Shown here piece by piece: positions 32,258 through 38,693 of a DNA stretch of 38,693 nt. The position numbers were made by a program, and so were the translations under genes. The notes under the pieces are model-generated. The model worked only from the letters and a program-made list of their open reading frames with translations, did no database searches and was not told the DNA's origin. Position 1 is the first letter of the stretch. Each line of letters begins with the position of its first letter. The stretch is from Paludibacteraceae bacterium (lineage in GTDB: Bacteria > Bacteroidota > Bacteroidia > Bacteroidales > Paludibacteraceae), in NCBI GenBank assembly GCA_017417025.1, contig JAFPZY010000010.1, forward strand, positions 1 to 38,693, in the 5' to 3' direction.

Positions 32258-33376
32258 TCAGTCCTTCGGCAGAGTCAGTTCCTTTTGCCGTCCTTTTGCC
32301 GTCCTTTTGCCGTCTTTTTGCCGTCTTTTTGCCGTCTTTGTTTCGAGACTGACAGCGGAAGGTGAGGGTTGTTCAGAAGCAAAGGGCTCGTGAAGTACGT
32401 AATGTCTGTAGCAGGAGACAGCGAGCGTGGTGAGCGGGAGTGCGATAATCATGCCTATAACTCCCATCAATGCGCCCCAGACGCTCAGGCTGAGCAGAAT
32501 AGCCGCCGGCCCGAGTCCGGTGACTTTGCCCATTATGCGGGGGACGAGCACCATGTCCTGCAAGGTCTGGACAACGACGAACACGGCCGTCATCATCAGC
32601 AGTGTGAGCCAGACAGGCTGGCCCGTCTGCGCCGACTGCACAAGGCAGAGAAGGATGCATGGAGGGATACCCAGTGCCTGCATATAGGGGACAAGGTTAA
32701 GTATGCCGATAATGATGCCCATAGCAAAGCCCATGGGCATGCCGATGAGCGTGAATCCGGCTGCGAAAAGAATGCCCACGCACAAGGCGACCAAGCCCTG
32801 TCCGCGGAAATAGGCATTCATGTTGAGGTTGATTTCGCGTACAAGGGTCCTGACCTGCGGCAGATATTTGTCGGGGACGTACTTGCTCCAGTTGGCACGT
32901 ATGGAGGGAAAGGCTATGAGCAAGAAAATGAGATACATGAACCCGACAAAGATGACCACCAGTTCGCTGAGCCAGCTCAGTCCGCCGGTAATCCAGCCAC
33001 CTATTTTGGGGACAATGTTCTTTATTCCGTCGCGCACCTCGGGATATGAGAGAACGGCCTCGAGGTTGAGGCCGTCAAGTGCGGCATGCAGTTTTTCCTG
33101 CTGCTCCTGCGTGAGGTACTTGTCCGGATCGAAGTCGGCGAAGTACTGCTCGACTCCGACCGCTGCGGCCTTTATCTCTCTGCCCATAGCCGGAATGATG
33201 AGATATACCGCCAGCGCAAGCAGAGCCGCAAACAGGACCAGCGTGAGCATGACCGACAGTCCGCGGAACCTGACGCGGCACTTGTGCTGAATGAAGCCCA
33301 CCAGCGGGTCAAGCAGATAGGCCAGGAGGAAACTGACAAAGAACGGCAGCAATACGCCGTAGAGCCTGCTCAGCAT
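32258..33376 (-). CDS. AI-2E/PerM-family membrane permease
   Basis: 372 residues with about eight transmembrane helices. The family hallmarks are the N-terminal LPFFVSFLLAYLLDPLVGFI, the central GFMYLIFLLIAFP, and the C-terminal block MGKVTGLGPAAILLSLSVWG followed by GVIGMIIALPLTT. Members include putative autoinducer-2 exporters and sodium/proton antiporters; the substrate here is unknown. The protein begins directly at the usual second half of helix 1, so it is slightly short at the N-terminus. Its last ~25 residues (KTAKRRQKDGKRTAKGRQKE) are encoded by an 11-bp tandem repeat and form a basic cytoplasmic tail that could vary by slippage. Confidence 0.85.
   Translation of the reverse strand: MLSRLYGVLLPFFVSFLLAYLLDPLVGFIQHKCRVRFRGLSVMLTLVLFAALLALAVYLIIPAMGREIKAAAVGVEQYFADFDPDKYLTQEQQEKLHAALDGLNLEAVLSYPEVRDGIKNIVPKIGGWITGGLSWLSELVVIFVGFMYLIFLLIAFPSIRANWSKYVPDKYLPQVRTLVREINLNMNAYFRGQGLVALCVGILFAAGFTLIGMPMGFAMGIIIGILNLVPYMQALGIPPCILLCLVQSAQTGQPVWLTLLMMTAVFVVVQTLQDMVLVPRIMGKVTGLGPAAILLSLSVWGALMGVIGMIIALPLTTLAVSCYRHYVLHEPFASEQPSPSAVSLETKTAKRRQKDGKRTAKGRQKELTLPKD
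32281..32335. repeat. Five 11-bp tandem repeats in the permease 3' end
   Basis: CCTTTTGCCGT occurs three times and CTTTTTGCCGT twice, head-to-tail. Eleven is not a multiple of three, so gain or loss of one unit shifts the reading frame of the C-terminal tail without touching the membrane domain. Confidence 0.9.
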
Positions 33377-33391
33377 AGTAGGTATGTTTTG

Positions 33392-33886
33392 TTATTTGCG
33401 CAGTTTCCCCGAGAGCCAGCTCCAGAGGCGTGTGACAAGGTCGGCGTAGAAGTTCAGTTCGCGCGTGGCGTTGTCGATGCGCGTCTCTAACCTGACAGTC
33501 TGCAGTTCGGCTTCGTGCTCGGCCTTGAGCGTCTCTATGTCAAGCTGTTCCTGCGTGCCGATCAGCTGCTTCGAGAGCAAGGCGATGAAGGGGTGTATGA
33601 ACAGGCTGCGGCGGCAGACAACCGCCACCACGATGATGACAATATAGGCGCAGCTGACAATCAGCGCAGCCGCCCACAGGGGCATACATTGTGCCATAGC
33701 GTCAGTGGCCGCCACGGCGACAAAAGTGAGCAGAGCCAGCGAGCAGAGGACGATGGTGAATATCAGCAGGAAAAGCCCCAACACGCGGCTCACTGCGCCA
33801 ATAAGACGCAGTTTGCCGACGTTGCCGAGCGCTTTGCCATAGACAGAGACTTCGGTTTTGAGTCTCTCTAACAGCTCGTTATCCAT
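33392..33886 (-). CDS. Phage-holin-family (DUF1469-like) membrane protein
   Basis: 164 residues with two adjacent transmembrane helices (VLGLFLLIFTIVLCSLALLTFV and PLWAAALIVSCAYIVIIVVAVV) between a charged N-terminal helix and a long C-terminal amphipathic region. The pattern LRLIGAVSRVLGLFLLIFTI and its place next to a YtxH gene match the chromosomal 'phage holin family' proteins of Bacteroidetes, which are not phage lysis genes. The role is unknown, perhaps envelope stress. It lies 2 bp from the YtxH stop and 15 bp from the permease start. Confidence 0.75.
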   Translation of the reverse strand: MDNELLERLKTEVSVYGKALGNVGKLRLIGAVSRVLGLFLLIFTIVLCSLALLTFVAVAATDAMAQCMPLWAAALIVSCAYIVIIVVAVVCRRSLFIHPFIALLSKQLIGTQEQLDIETLKAEHEAELQTVRLETRIDNATRELNFYADLVTRLWSWLSGKLRK

Positions 33887-33888
33887 AT

Positions 33889-34119
33889 TTATGCCTCTTT
33901 AGTTTCTGCGGTCTCCGGAGCCTGCTCTGCGGCGGCGTTGCCCAGTTCCTGTTTCAGTTTCTCGCAGTAGTCGCGCACCTGCTTTTTGGCTTCTTCAGCC
34001 ATGTCTTTGATGTCGTTGCGCATCTCTTCGCCGTTTTTGGGCGCGAGCAGCAGTGCTGCGGCCGCTCCTAACAAGGCTCCGCCTGCAAACAGAGCCGCTC
34101 CTTTAATCAACTCTTTCAT
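33889..34119 (-). CDS. YtxH-domain small protein
   Basis: 76 residues with one N-terminal glycine/alanine-rich membrane helix (GAALFAGGALLGAAAALLLA), directly followed by the family motif PKNGEEMR and a charged coiled-coil tail (KDMAEEAKKQVRDYCEKLKQ). YtxH proteins are general-stress-associated in Gram-positives and are common beside holin-like genes in Bacteroidetes. The tail ends in an acidic, low-complexity stretch. Confidence 0.85.
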   Translation of the reverse strand: MKELIKGAALFAGGALLGAAAALLLAPKNGEEMRNDIKDMAEEAKKQVRDYCEKLKQELGNAAAEQAPETAETKEA

Positions 34120-34188
34120 AAATCTCTGTTTTTATAGTTGTTATTGTCGCTTCTGGCGGTCAGATTACAGAAATGTAGACGGCACGGT

Positions 34189-34359
34189 TCATGCAACCGT
34201 CCATTTGCAGCGTACGGGGGAGACGATAGCGCCTTCTTTCTTGAGTTCGGCGAAGGCTTTGTCCACCTCTTTGCGGTCGGCGTTCAGGGCTTTGGTTACA
34301 TCGCCAGCCGAAACCGGCTTTCCTGCTGCACGCATGGCAGCTAAAACTTGCTCTTTCAT
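34189..34359 (-). CDS. Small winged-helix DNA-binding protein
   Basis: A 56-residue frame. It starts MKEQVLAAMRAAGKPVSAGD, continues VTKALNADRKEVDKAFAELK and ends KEGAIVSPVRCKWTVA. The helix-turn-helix followed by a short wing (IVSPVRCKW) matches a family of very small putative transcriptional regulators that is widespread in Bacteroides and Prevotella. The start is 13 bp from the stop of the ferritin-like gene. The target is unknown; the setting suggests a redox or iron role. Confidence 0.8.
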   Translation of the reverse strand: MKEQVLAAMRAAGKPVSAGDVTKALNADRKEVDKAFAELKKEGAIVSPVRCKWTVA

Positions 34360-34372
34360 AATAAACTGTGTT

Positions 34373-34834
34373 TTACATCATTTCAATGAGGAAATTCTCG
34401 TAGCCGAGCTTGTCAATGTAGTTGAGGTACTGCTTCTCCCAAGCCATGTGCTCTACCTCGCCGTCAATCCATTTCTGGATGAGTTTCTGGGTGGGATAGT
34501 CATCGGAGAAAGCAGCAGCCAGTTCGCTGAGCTCGCGGATTGCATCGGGCTGATAGTCAGTCTCTATCTGCTGTTTTGGGTCGTCGTAGAACGGGAACTC
34601 GATGGTCTTCATCGCCTCCTGGAGGTCAGCCGGTTTGCAGCCGAGTTCGACAAGGCGGTTGAGTACCTCTTCGGCCTCGTCCCACTCTTCCTCGGCTTCC
34701 TCTTTCCACTTGTCAGCGAGCTTGTTCCAGCCGTTGAGACGGTCGTAAGCCGAGAAAGCGAAATGTTGTTTACTGTTTCCGAACCATACTGCGCCCAGAT
34801 ATGCCAGGCCTTTCAATGCTTCTTCTTTTGTCAT
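34373..34834 (-). CDS. Ferritin-like diiron protein
   Basis: 153 residues, all helical. The first metal-type helix reads KWKEEAEEEWDEAEEVLNRL and a later one WIDGEVEHMAWEKQYLNYI with an E-x-x-H motif, as in bacterioferritin-like four-helix bundles. HFAFSAYDRLNG precedes the first helix. Such proteins store iron or remove peroxide at a diiron site. It is slightly shorter than bacterioferritin and lacks an obvious heme methionine, so storage is unproven. It directly follows ohrR, in keeping with a peroxide-response role. Confidence 0.7.
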   Translation of the reverse strand: MTKEEALKGLAYLGAVWFGNSKQHFAFSAYDRLNGWNKLADKWKEEAEEEWDEAEEVLNRLVELGCKPADLQEAMKTIEFPFYDDPKQQIETDYQPDAIRELSELAAAFSDDYPTQKLIQKWIDGEVEHMAWEKQYLNYIDKLGYENFLIEMM

Positions 34835-34857
34835 AGTTGTAAGTTTTTTAGTTATTG

Positions 34858-35307
34858 TTATTTGGTTATTTGTTTTAGTCCTGCAATAAGTTTGTCAAGC
34901 TGGGGAATGAGTGCGGTCAGCTCGTCAATGGAGGCGGTCTTGTCCAGGATGTCCGCGCTGAGGCATTCGGGCACATGCAAAGCCTGCCCGCGCAAGAGGC
35001 GGCCTTTCTCCGTCAGCGAGACTATGCGCTGCCTTGTGTCCCTCTCGCCTTTTGTGCGGACAATCAGTCCCGCTTTCTCCATGCGCTGGAGCAGGGGGGT
35101 GACAGTGTTGGTTTCCAGCACAAGGCGGTTGGCAATGTCGCAAACGGGGAGGCAGTCATTCTCCCAGAGGACGAGCAGCACCAGATATTGCGGATAGGTG
35201 AGTCCTAACGGCTCTAAAAGCGGATAATACGCGCTCATCATCAGTCGTGCCGCAGTGTAGAGGCGGAAGCACAATTGGTTGTCCAGTTTCAGTTGTTCGT
35301 TATCCAT
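34858..35307 (-). CDS. ohrR: MarR-family organic peroxide sensor, OhrR-type
   Basis: 149 residues with the OhrR hallmark LDNQLCFRLYTAAR, where Cys13 is the peroxide-sensing residue. A winged helix-turn-helix follows: YPQYLVLLVLWENDCLPVCD, the recognition helix ETNTVTPLLQRMEKAGLIVR, and a wing with GERDTRQRIVSLTEKG. OhrR is a dimeric repressor released from DNA when Cys13 is oxidised by organic hydroperoxides. No ohr peroxidase gene is next to it; the genes that follow (ferritin-like, rhodanese, rubredoxin fusion, glutathione peroxidase) may be its regulon. Its own promoter carries a semi-palindrome over the -33 element, suggesting autoregulation. Confidence 0.88.
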   Translation of the reverse strand: MDNEQLKLDNQLCFRLYTAARLMMSAYYPLLEPLGLTYPQYLVLLVLWENDCLPVCDIANRLVLETNTVTPLLQRMEKAGLIVRTKGERDTRQRIVSLTEKGRLLRGQALHVPECLSADILDKTASIDELTALIPQLDKLIAGLKQITK

Positions 35308-35388
35308 GATGTTGTTCTGCAGTGTTTTAGCCGCCGTAGGTTTGATTGGGCAATTCTGTTTGTGTTACTCGTTATGTCGTTCACGATG

Positions 35389-35428
35389 CAAAGTTGCTGC
35401 TTTTGTTTTAATATCGCAAGCGCTATAT
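35389..35428 (-). promoter_or_regulatory. ohrR promoter with overlapping candidate operator
   Basis: On the minus strand TTG (35419-35417), a 20-bp spacer and CAACTTTG (35396-35389, one base from TAnnTTTG) form the promoter. The imperfect dyad ATATCGCAAGCGCTATAT (35411-35428) covers the -33 element, a fitting place for MarR-type repression. The leader to the ATG at 35307 is about 75 nt. Nothing else is seen in 35308-35567. Confidence 0.6.
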
Positions 35429-35567
35429 CTAAAAAGAGGTGTTTTTATTAAAGAACGGATATATATTATTAAAAACAGGACACTTTTCTTGAGTAAAAAC
35501 GGCTCCGGCTGACATGTGCTGTTTTCTTATGCCTCTTGTCGGGGGGCGATATCGGGTGTTTGGGGCC

Positions 35568-36479
35568 CTATGGATGCCAAATCAGCCACGTCACCCCCAA
35601 GCCGACAGTGGCAAGGTTGCGCGGGGAGGAGAGCAGCGGCTCGGAGTTGTACAGGTTGAACCCTGCATTGACATCCAGTTGCACGCGCGGGTGGACAGCA
35701 TAGGTGATGCCGAAATCGAGGCAGAGGTCGTAGTGGGTGTAGCGCGTGTTGGCGGGGGTGCGGACAGCGTCGGTGTCGAAGATGTTGTAGCTTTCGACGA
35801 ACAGGCCCAGATAGTCGGTTGGCTCGAAGTTGATGCACAGCGAGGCGAAGATGTCGGGGGCGGGGGCCCAGTCGGTCCAGTGCGCCCCCACGTCATAGCC
35901 AATAGAGAGCCACTCTGTCACTTCGTGCTCGCAGAGCAGGTCGATGGTTCCGGAGACGGGCATGTCTTTTGCCATGTCCGGCGTAAGCGGGAGTCCGAGG
36001 TTGAGCATGAGCGCTGTGCGCGGCATCCAGGTCAGGTCAAGTTTGCCTGCATGGTGGTCGCAGAGCAGCAGCTTGGTGCCGACGCTCAGCGGCGCGGGGG
36101 CATAAGCGGGGCGGGAGAGAGCCTGCGCGGACTTGCTGTCCCTGCCCCTGAACGCCGCGACCCCCGTGTACTCGAGCCGCAACTCGGCCCGCTTGTGGAG
36201 CCCGAAGCGGAAGAGTGTGGAGGGGGCTGTGAGCAGATGCAGGCCCTGCATGTGTGCCAGCTCGAAGCCGCTTTCCCATTGTATCCGGCCTTTGCCGAGC
36301 ACCTCCGAGCCGGTGCCTGCCCCCGGGCGGTCGGCACTCAGCCATATCTCGTTAGCGGCGGCATGATGATGTTCGCCGTGGCGGTGTATGGTCCAGACAG
36401 TGTCCGGAGCAAGGCCGTGCGCGCACAGAAAAGCATGCAGCAGCAGGCAGAGGAGTATGATGCGCTTGCAGGGAAGCAC
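35568..36479 (-). CDS. Outer-membrane beta-barrel protein, MetA-pathway (phenol degradation) transporter-like
   Basis: 303 residues with a signal peptide (MLPCKRIILLCLLLHAFLCA). A His-rich stretch (IHRHGEHHHAA) is followed by the family start WLSADRPGAGTGSEVLGKGR and IQWESGFELAHM, then regularly spaced amphipathic strands (RAELRLEYTGVAAF, TALMLNLGLPLTP, EWLSIGYDVGAHWTDWAP, RVQLDVNAGFNLY), ending in an aromatic strand (GVTWLIWHP). This matches the 'putative MetA-pathway of phenol degradation' barrel family, whose cargo is mostly unproven. The His cluster might bind metal. It begins 9 bp after the nitroreductase stop, so the two are co-transcribed. Confidence 0.7.
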   Translation of the reverse strand: MLPCKRIILLCLLLHAFLCAHGLAPDTVWTIHRHGEHHHAAANEIWLSADRPGAGTGSEVLGKGRIQWESGFELAHMQGLHLLTAPSTLFRFGLHKRAELRLEYTGVAAFRGRDSKSAQALSRPAYAPAPLSVGTKLLLCDHHAGKLDLTWMPRTALMLNLGLPLTPDMAKDMPVSGTIDLLCEHEVTEWLSIGYDVGAHWTDWAPAPDIFASLCINFEPTDYLGLFVESYNIFDTDAVRTPANTRYTHYDLCLDFGITYAVHPRVQLDVNAGFNLYNSEPLLSSPRNLATVGLGVTWLIWHP

Positions 36480-36488
36480 AACAGCAGG

Positions 36489-37067
36489 TTACTTATATGT
36501 CACCGTCTCGCTTAACGGCTTGCGGCTGAAGTGGTTGGCATGGGGCTGTACGCCTTCTGCCGCATAGCCGCAGGGCATGAGGAACGAGGGCTTGTGGTTG
36601 GCGGGCAGGTTGAATGCGGCAGCCACTTCGGCAGGCTCGAACCACTTGACCCAGCATGTGCCAAGCCCCAGTTCGGTGGCTTCCAGCATCATCTGCGTGC
36701 CTACTATGGAGCAGTCCATGTCGCCCGAGTTGGCCCCGTCTTTCGTCCAGACCAGGTCGGTGTCGTAGCAGACGAGGAAGACCACCGGCGCATGATAGGC
36801 GCAGCGGGTCAGTTGATTGATTTTGGCTATAGCCTCCTCACTCTGAAGCACATAGATGTGCTGCGGCTGCACGTTTTTCGCCGTGGGGGCAAGGCGGCCC
36901 GCCTCCAGAATGGAGTCTATTTTAGCCTGTTCTACAGGCACTTGCGCGTACTCGCGGACTGCGAAACGGGCGCGGGCTAAATCAAGGAACGACTTTTGCG
37001 GGGTCGGGTCGCAACTGCAGGAGGCCAACAACGCCGCCATGCATGCTAAACAAAGCAGTTTTTTCAT
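36489..37067 (-). CDS. Nitroreductase-family lipoprotein
   Basis: 192 residues. A lipoprotein signal (MKKLLCLACMAALLASC, Cys17) is followed by the nitroreductase fold: FLDLARARFAVREYAQVPVE at the FMN site, AGRLAPTAKNVQPQHIYVL, a substrate-loop stretch (WTKDGANSGDMDCSIVGTQM) and the closing ELGLGTCWVKWFEP. Nitroreductases are FMN enzymes reducing nitro groups, quinones or flavins with NAD(P)H. An exported, lipid-anchored version is unusual because NAD(P)H is cytoplasmic; it may take electrons from another donor. It is transcribed divergently from the DUF456 gene. Confidence 0.85.
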   Translation of the reverse strand: MKKLLCLACMAALLASCSCDPTPQKSFLDLARARFAVREYAQVPVEQAKIDSILEAGRLAPTAKNVQPQHIYVLQSEEAIAKINQLTRCAYHAPVVFLVCYDTDLVWTKDGANSGDMDCSIVGTQMMLEATELGLGTCWVKWFEPAEVAAAFNLPANHKPSFLMPCGYAAEGVQPHANHFSRKPLSETVTYK

Positions 37068-37086
37068 ATTCTTGCGATTTTTGCTG

Positions 37087-37117
37087 CAAAGGTAATGAAA
37101 AAATATGTTTTATGCAA
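37087..37117 (-). promoter_or_regulatory. Promoter of the nitroreductase gene
   Basis: On the minus strand TTG (37117-37115), a 20-bp spacer and TACCTTTG (37094-37087) fit the Bacteroidetes consensus; the ATG is 19 nt beyond the -7 element. Confidence 0.75.
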
Positions 37118-37144
37118 GTTTTTTCCGCAAAAAACAAAAAAGAC

Positions 37145-37175
37145 TTGTCTAAACGAGAAAAAAGATGTAACTTTG
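37145..37175 (+). promoter_or_regulatory. Promoter of the DUF456 gene
   Basis: TTG (37145-37147), a 20-bp spacer and TAACTTTG (37168-37175), with the ATG at 37200 following after 24 nt. The start at 37200 is preferred over an in-frame ATG at 37095, which lies upstream of this promoter. Confidence 0.8.
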
Positions 37176-37199
37176 CGCACTTTTACAAATATCAGAGTC

Positions 37200-37673
37200 A
37201 TGGATATTGCACTTTTGGTTCTGGCGGGGCTCTGCATGCTGGTCGGCATAGCGGGCTGCATCATTCCGGGGCTACCCGGCACGCCTGTTGCATATTTGGG
37301 TCTGTGGATTGCGCAGGCGACTGAGCGCGTGGACTTCAGCTGGCGCATGCTCCTTGTGTGGGGCGTGGTGACGGTGGTGGTGTCGGTGCTTGATTATGTG
37401 GTGCCTGCGTGGGGGACAAAGAAGTTCGGCGGCACGCGCTTTGGCGTATGGGGGAGCACCATCGGCGTTTTTGTTGGCCTGTTTTTCGGTGCGGCAGGTG
37501 TGGTGATAGGTCCTTTGGCGGGAGCCGTGCTGGGCGAGTTGCTGGGCGGGAAGGCTGTTGCAGAGGCTTTCAGGGCAGGCTGGGGCAGTTTTGTAGGCCT
37601 CTTGTGCGGCACAGTGCTCAAACTGGTCTGCTGCGGGCTGATGACCGTCGCGCTCATACAGGCAATCTGGTAA
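37200..37673 (+). CDS. DUF456 membrane protein
   Basis: 157 residues, almost entirely hydrophobic and glycine-rich, with about five transmembrane segments. The DUF456 hallmarks are GIAGCIIPGLPGTPVAYLGL near the start, VVSVLDYVVPAWGTKKFGGT in the middle and the pair STIGVFVGLFFGAAGVVIGP and LAGAVLGELLGG. GxxxG-rich helices like these pack tightly, as in glycine-zipper proteins. The function is unknown. A poly-T stretch follows the stop (37680-37687). It has no close neighbour on its strand. Confidence 0.88.
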   Translation: MDIALLVLAGLCMLVGIAGCIIPGLPGTPVAYLGLWIAQATERVDFSWRMLLVWGVVTVVVSVLDYVVPAWGTKKFGGTRFGVWGSTIGVFVGLFFGAAGVVIGPLAGAVLGELLGGKAVAEAFRAGWGSFVGLLCGTVLKLVCCGLMTVALIQAIW

Positions 37674-37847
37674 GAGAGTTTTTTTTATACATTTTCCGCC
37701 TGTTTTTTGCTTTTTACTGACCTTTTCAGGCAGCTGCGGCTGTCTGTTTTTTGCACGCTAACTGCGTCTTTTTTGCGCAGTCGGCGCGTGGCTCATCCAC
37801 GCCTGCACAAAAGCAACCTTTGGCATATTGAATTACCGCAATTTAAG
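37674..37847. other. Intergenic DNA without a recognisable gene
   Basis: This T-rich stretch contains a small hairpin (ACTGCG...CGCAGT, about 37761-37782) and no promoter or coding frame that I can support. It separates the DUF456 gene from the 33-bp repeats. Confidence 0.5.
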
Positions 37848-37927
37848 ATTGGAAACTTAAAATCTGCACTACATTTTTATATTTGAAACTTAAACTTTTT
37901 GCGATATTTTCATATTGGAAACTTAAA
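37848..37927. repeat. Three 14-bp direct repeats with exact 33-bp period
   Basis: ATTGGAAACTTAAA at 37848 and 37914, and ATTTGAAACTTAAA at 37881, are spaced exactly 33 bp apart, about three helical turns. The spacers share T-rich composition and a TTTGC or CTGC piece but not sequence. The last copy runs into TAAATTTTGC, a near-match to a -7 promoter element. It may be a regulator-binding array upstream of the remnant gene at 37930. Confidence 0.65.
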
Positions 37928-37929
37928 TT

Positions 37930-38317
37930 TTGCATTTTTATTTGGCTATTATACGGGTTCGTCTATATTGCAGTTGGCAAAATCGGAGGCTGATATGTCA
38001 AGACGGCAAAGATAAGACCTTCAAGCAAATAAAAGATATTCCTGACAGTTATCTTGCCGTTGATGACACAGAGATAGGGTTTGGCAACCGCATACCCCTC
38101 TGGCTGTTCGGCTTCCTCTATTGAATTAACATTTCCAAAAGTAAAAATCAGCACAACTATAACGGCACCGTCAATATCCTCCGCGACGGACAGCTTTACA
38201 TCCTCCGCAACGGCCGCATCTTCACCTCCGCCGGCATGCAACTCAAATAATGACCTTGCCATGCCTGCCGGCCTGCAGATAACTGCCTTCACTTCGGCAG
38301 GTGTGCAACTCAGATAA
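37930..38317 (+). pseudogene. Remnant of a surface protein gene with two C-terminal tail copies
   Basis: An open frame from 37930 stops at TGA (38122-38124). The same frame then continues 38125-38250 and ends TVNILRDGQLYILRN, then GRIFTSAGMQLK-stop. That tail matches the ends of the two LRR proteins (LLYIHRDNRTYTPFGWQIR, LIYIRRGDKTYNLFGWQLK): a Gly-x-x-Tyr-Ile-x-Arg core, an aromatic, then Gly-x-Gln-x-Lys/Arg. A second, shorter tail in another frame (ITAFTSAGVQLR) ends at 38317. With no signal peptide or passenger, this is what is left of one or two deleted surface-protein genes. A peptide from 37930 alone is unlikely to be functional. Confidence 0.55.
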
Positions 38318-38343
38318 AGCATTGTCAGGTCTTCTTTACGGCA

Positions 38344-38371
38344 GCAGCGGGACGTTTGTGCGTCCCGCTGC
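38344..38371 (+). terminator. Perfect 11-bp hairpin after the tail remnants
   Basis: GCAGCGGGACG (38344-38354) pairs perfectly with CGTCCCGCTGC (38361-38371) across a 6-nt loop. A short TTGTCTT follows rather than a clean T-run. Its place after the tail stop codons suggests it was the terminator of the lost gene. Confidence 0.65.
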
Positions 38372-38379
38372 TTGTCTTA

Positions 38380-38693
38380 CCTCCCCCCCTCACCACCTCT
38401 TGCCTCCTCTCATAACAAATCTCACATCCTCCCTCACCACCTCTTATCTCCCCTCATAACACCTCTTACATCCCCTCATAACACCTCTTACATCCCCTCG
38501 TAACAAACCTTATCTCCCTTCATACCACCTCTTGCCTCATCCCACAACACCCCCCACCTTCTCCCATAACAAACCTTACCTCCTCCTGCAACCCCACCTT
38601 CTCCCATAACAAACCTTACCTCCTCCCGCCCCCCCTCCTCCTCACATAACAAACCTTACTTCCTCCCGCCCCCCCACCTTCTCCCATAGCAAA
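38380..38693. repeat. G-poor CT-rich degenerate tandem repeats at the window end
   Basis: About 310 bp almost without G on this strand. It is built from variants of CATAACACCTCTTACATCCC (about 22 bp) and then CATAACAAACCTTACCTCCT with C-rich spacers (about 40 bp, at least four copies). The runs of C (up to eight) mean the opposite strand is G-rich and could form structured DNA. No reading frame is supported. The sequence is still repetitive at the window edge. Confidence 0.8.

Noticed and set aside
33392-33886. Prophage lysis module suggested by the holin-like protein
   Set aside because: No endolysin or other phage gene is nearby. The holin-like/YtxH pair is a common chromosomal arrangement in Bacteroidetes.
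35514-36515. A 333-codon plus-strand frame opposite the outer-membrane protein gene
   Set aside because: Its translation is rich in Gly, Arg and Val with no recognisable domains, while the minus strand shows a signal peptide and barrel strands in an operon with the nitroreductase.
37095-37199. Longer N-terminus for the DUF456 protein
   Set aside because: The upstream ATG precedes the promoter at 37145-37175, so it would not be in the transcript; family members start with the hydrophobic helix at 37200.
37848-37927. Possible small CRISPR array
   Set aside because: The repeats are only 14 bp, the spacers are 19 bp and T-rich, there are just three copies and no cas gene is near.

Overview
The window joins two unrelated kinds of DNA. 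Positions 1 to about 2208 look streptococcal or lactococcal: AT-rich, with a Shine-Dalgarno sequence and strong intrinsic terminators. They hold the 3' end of a nitronate monooxygenase-like flavoprotein gene, a complete class 1A dihydroorotate dehydrogenase (pyrDA) and the last ~38 codons of a dihydrolipoamide dehydrogenase (lpdA). lpdA is cut in mid-gene, directly against a 60-bp tandem repeat. From there to the end the DNA is Bacteroidales-like, probably Prevotella-related. It has TTTG/TTG-N20-TAnnTTTG promoters, a type IX secretion (T9SS) sorting domain, BspA-type leucine-rich-repeat surface proteins, a TPR-HTH membrane regulator and a rubredoxin-rich anaerobe redox cluster. The join is most simply a metagenome assembly chimera.

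Region by region: 2.2-2.6 kb is a control region with two promoters and four 11-bp iterons. 2.6-10.5 kb encodes a lipoprotein TPR/TM/HTH regulator, a small DUF3244-like secreted protein, a large PKD-like T9SS cargo and two duplicated LRR surface proteins with an orphan T9SS tail between them. 10.7-13.7 kb is a polymorphic-toxin (Rhs) island: two small unknown genes, an orphan Rhs core plus toxin-like tail, an overlapping multi-TM candidate immunity gene, and a decayed second Rhs copy. 13.9-15.4 kb is a succinate CoA-transferase, followed by a broken membrane-bound AraC-type regulator.

26.8 down to 16.0 kb (minus strand) is the most unusual part. One promoter precedes a dCache-PP2C phosphatase-HATPase fusion, a STAS anti-anti-sigma protein, a 2380-residue NRPS (C-A-T-C-A-T-R) and an iron-containing alcohol dehydrogenase. 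This reads as a partner-switching sensory module co-transcribed with an assembly line that should release a dipeptide aldehyde (which could cyclise to a pyrazinone), possibly reduced further to an alcohol.

35.4 down to 26.9 kb (minus strand) is a dense run starting with an OhrR-type peroxide sensor: ferritin-like protein, small winged-helix protein, YtxH, holin-like protein, PerM-type permease, DUF3667 protein, metallo-beta-lactamase-rubredoxin fusion, flavin reductase, rhodanese lipoprotein, radical SAM protein, flavodoxin, glutathione peroxidase lipoprotein and a 4-TM protein. It looks like an oxidative-stress and redox-maintenance group. 37.1 down to 35.6 kb holds a nitroreductase lipoprotein and an outer-membrane barrel protein; a divergent DUF456 protein lies at 37.2-37.7 kb. 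The last kilobase contains 33-bp-period repeats, decayed C-terminal tails of surface proteins, a hairpin and a long G-poor CT-rich repeat tract. No rRNA, tRNA, CRISPR array or insertion sequence was recognised.
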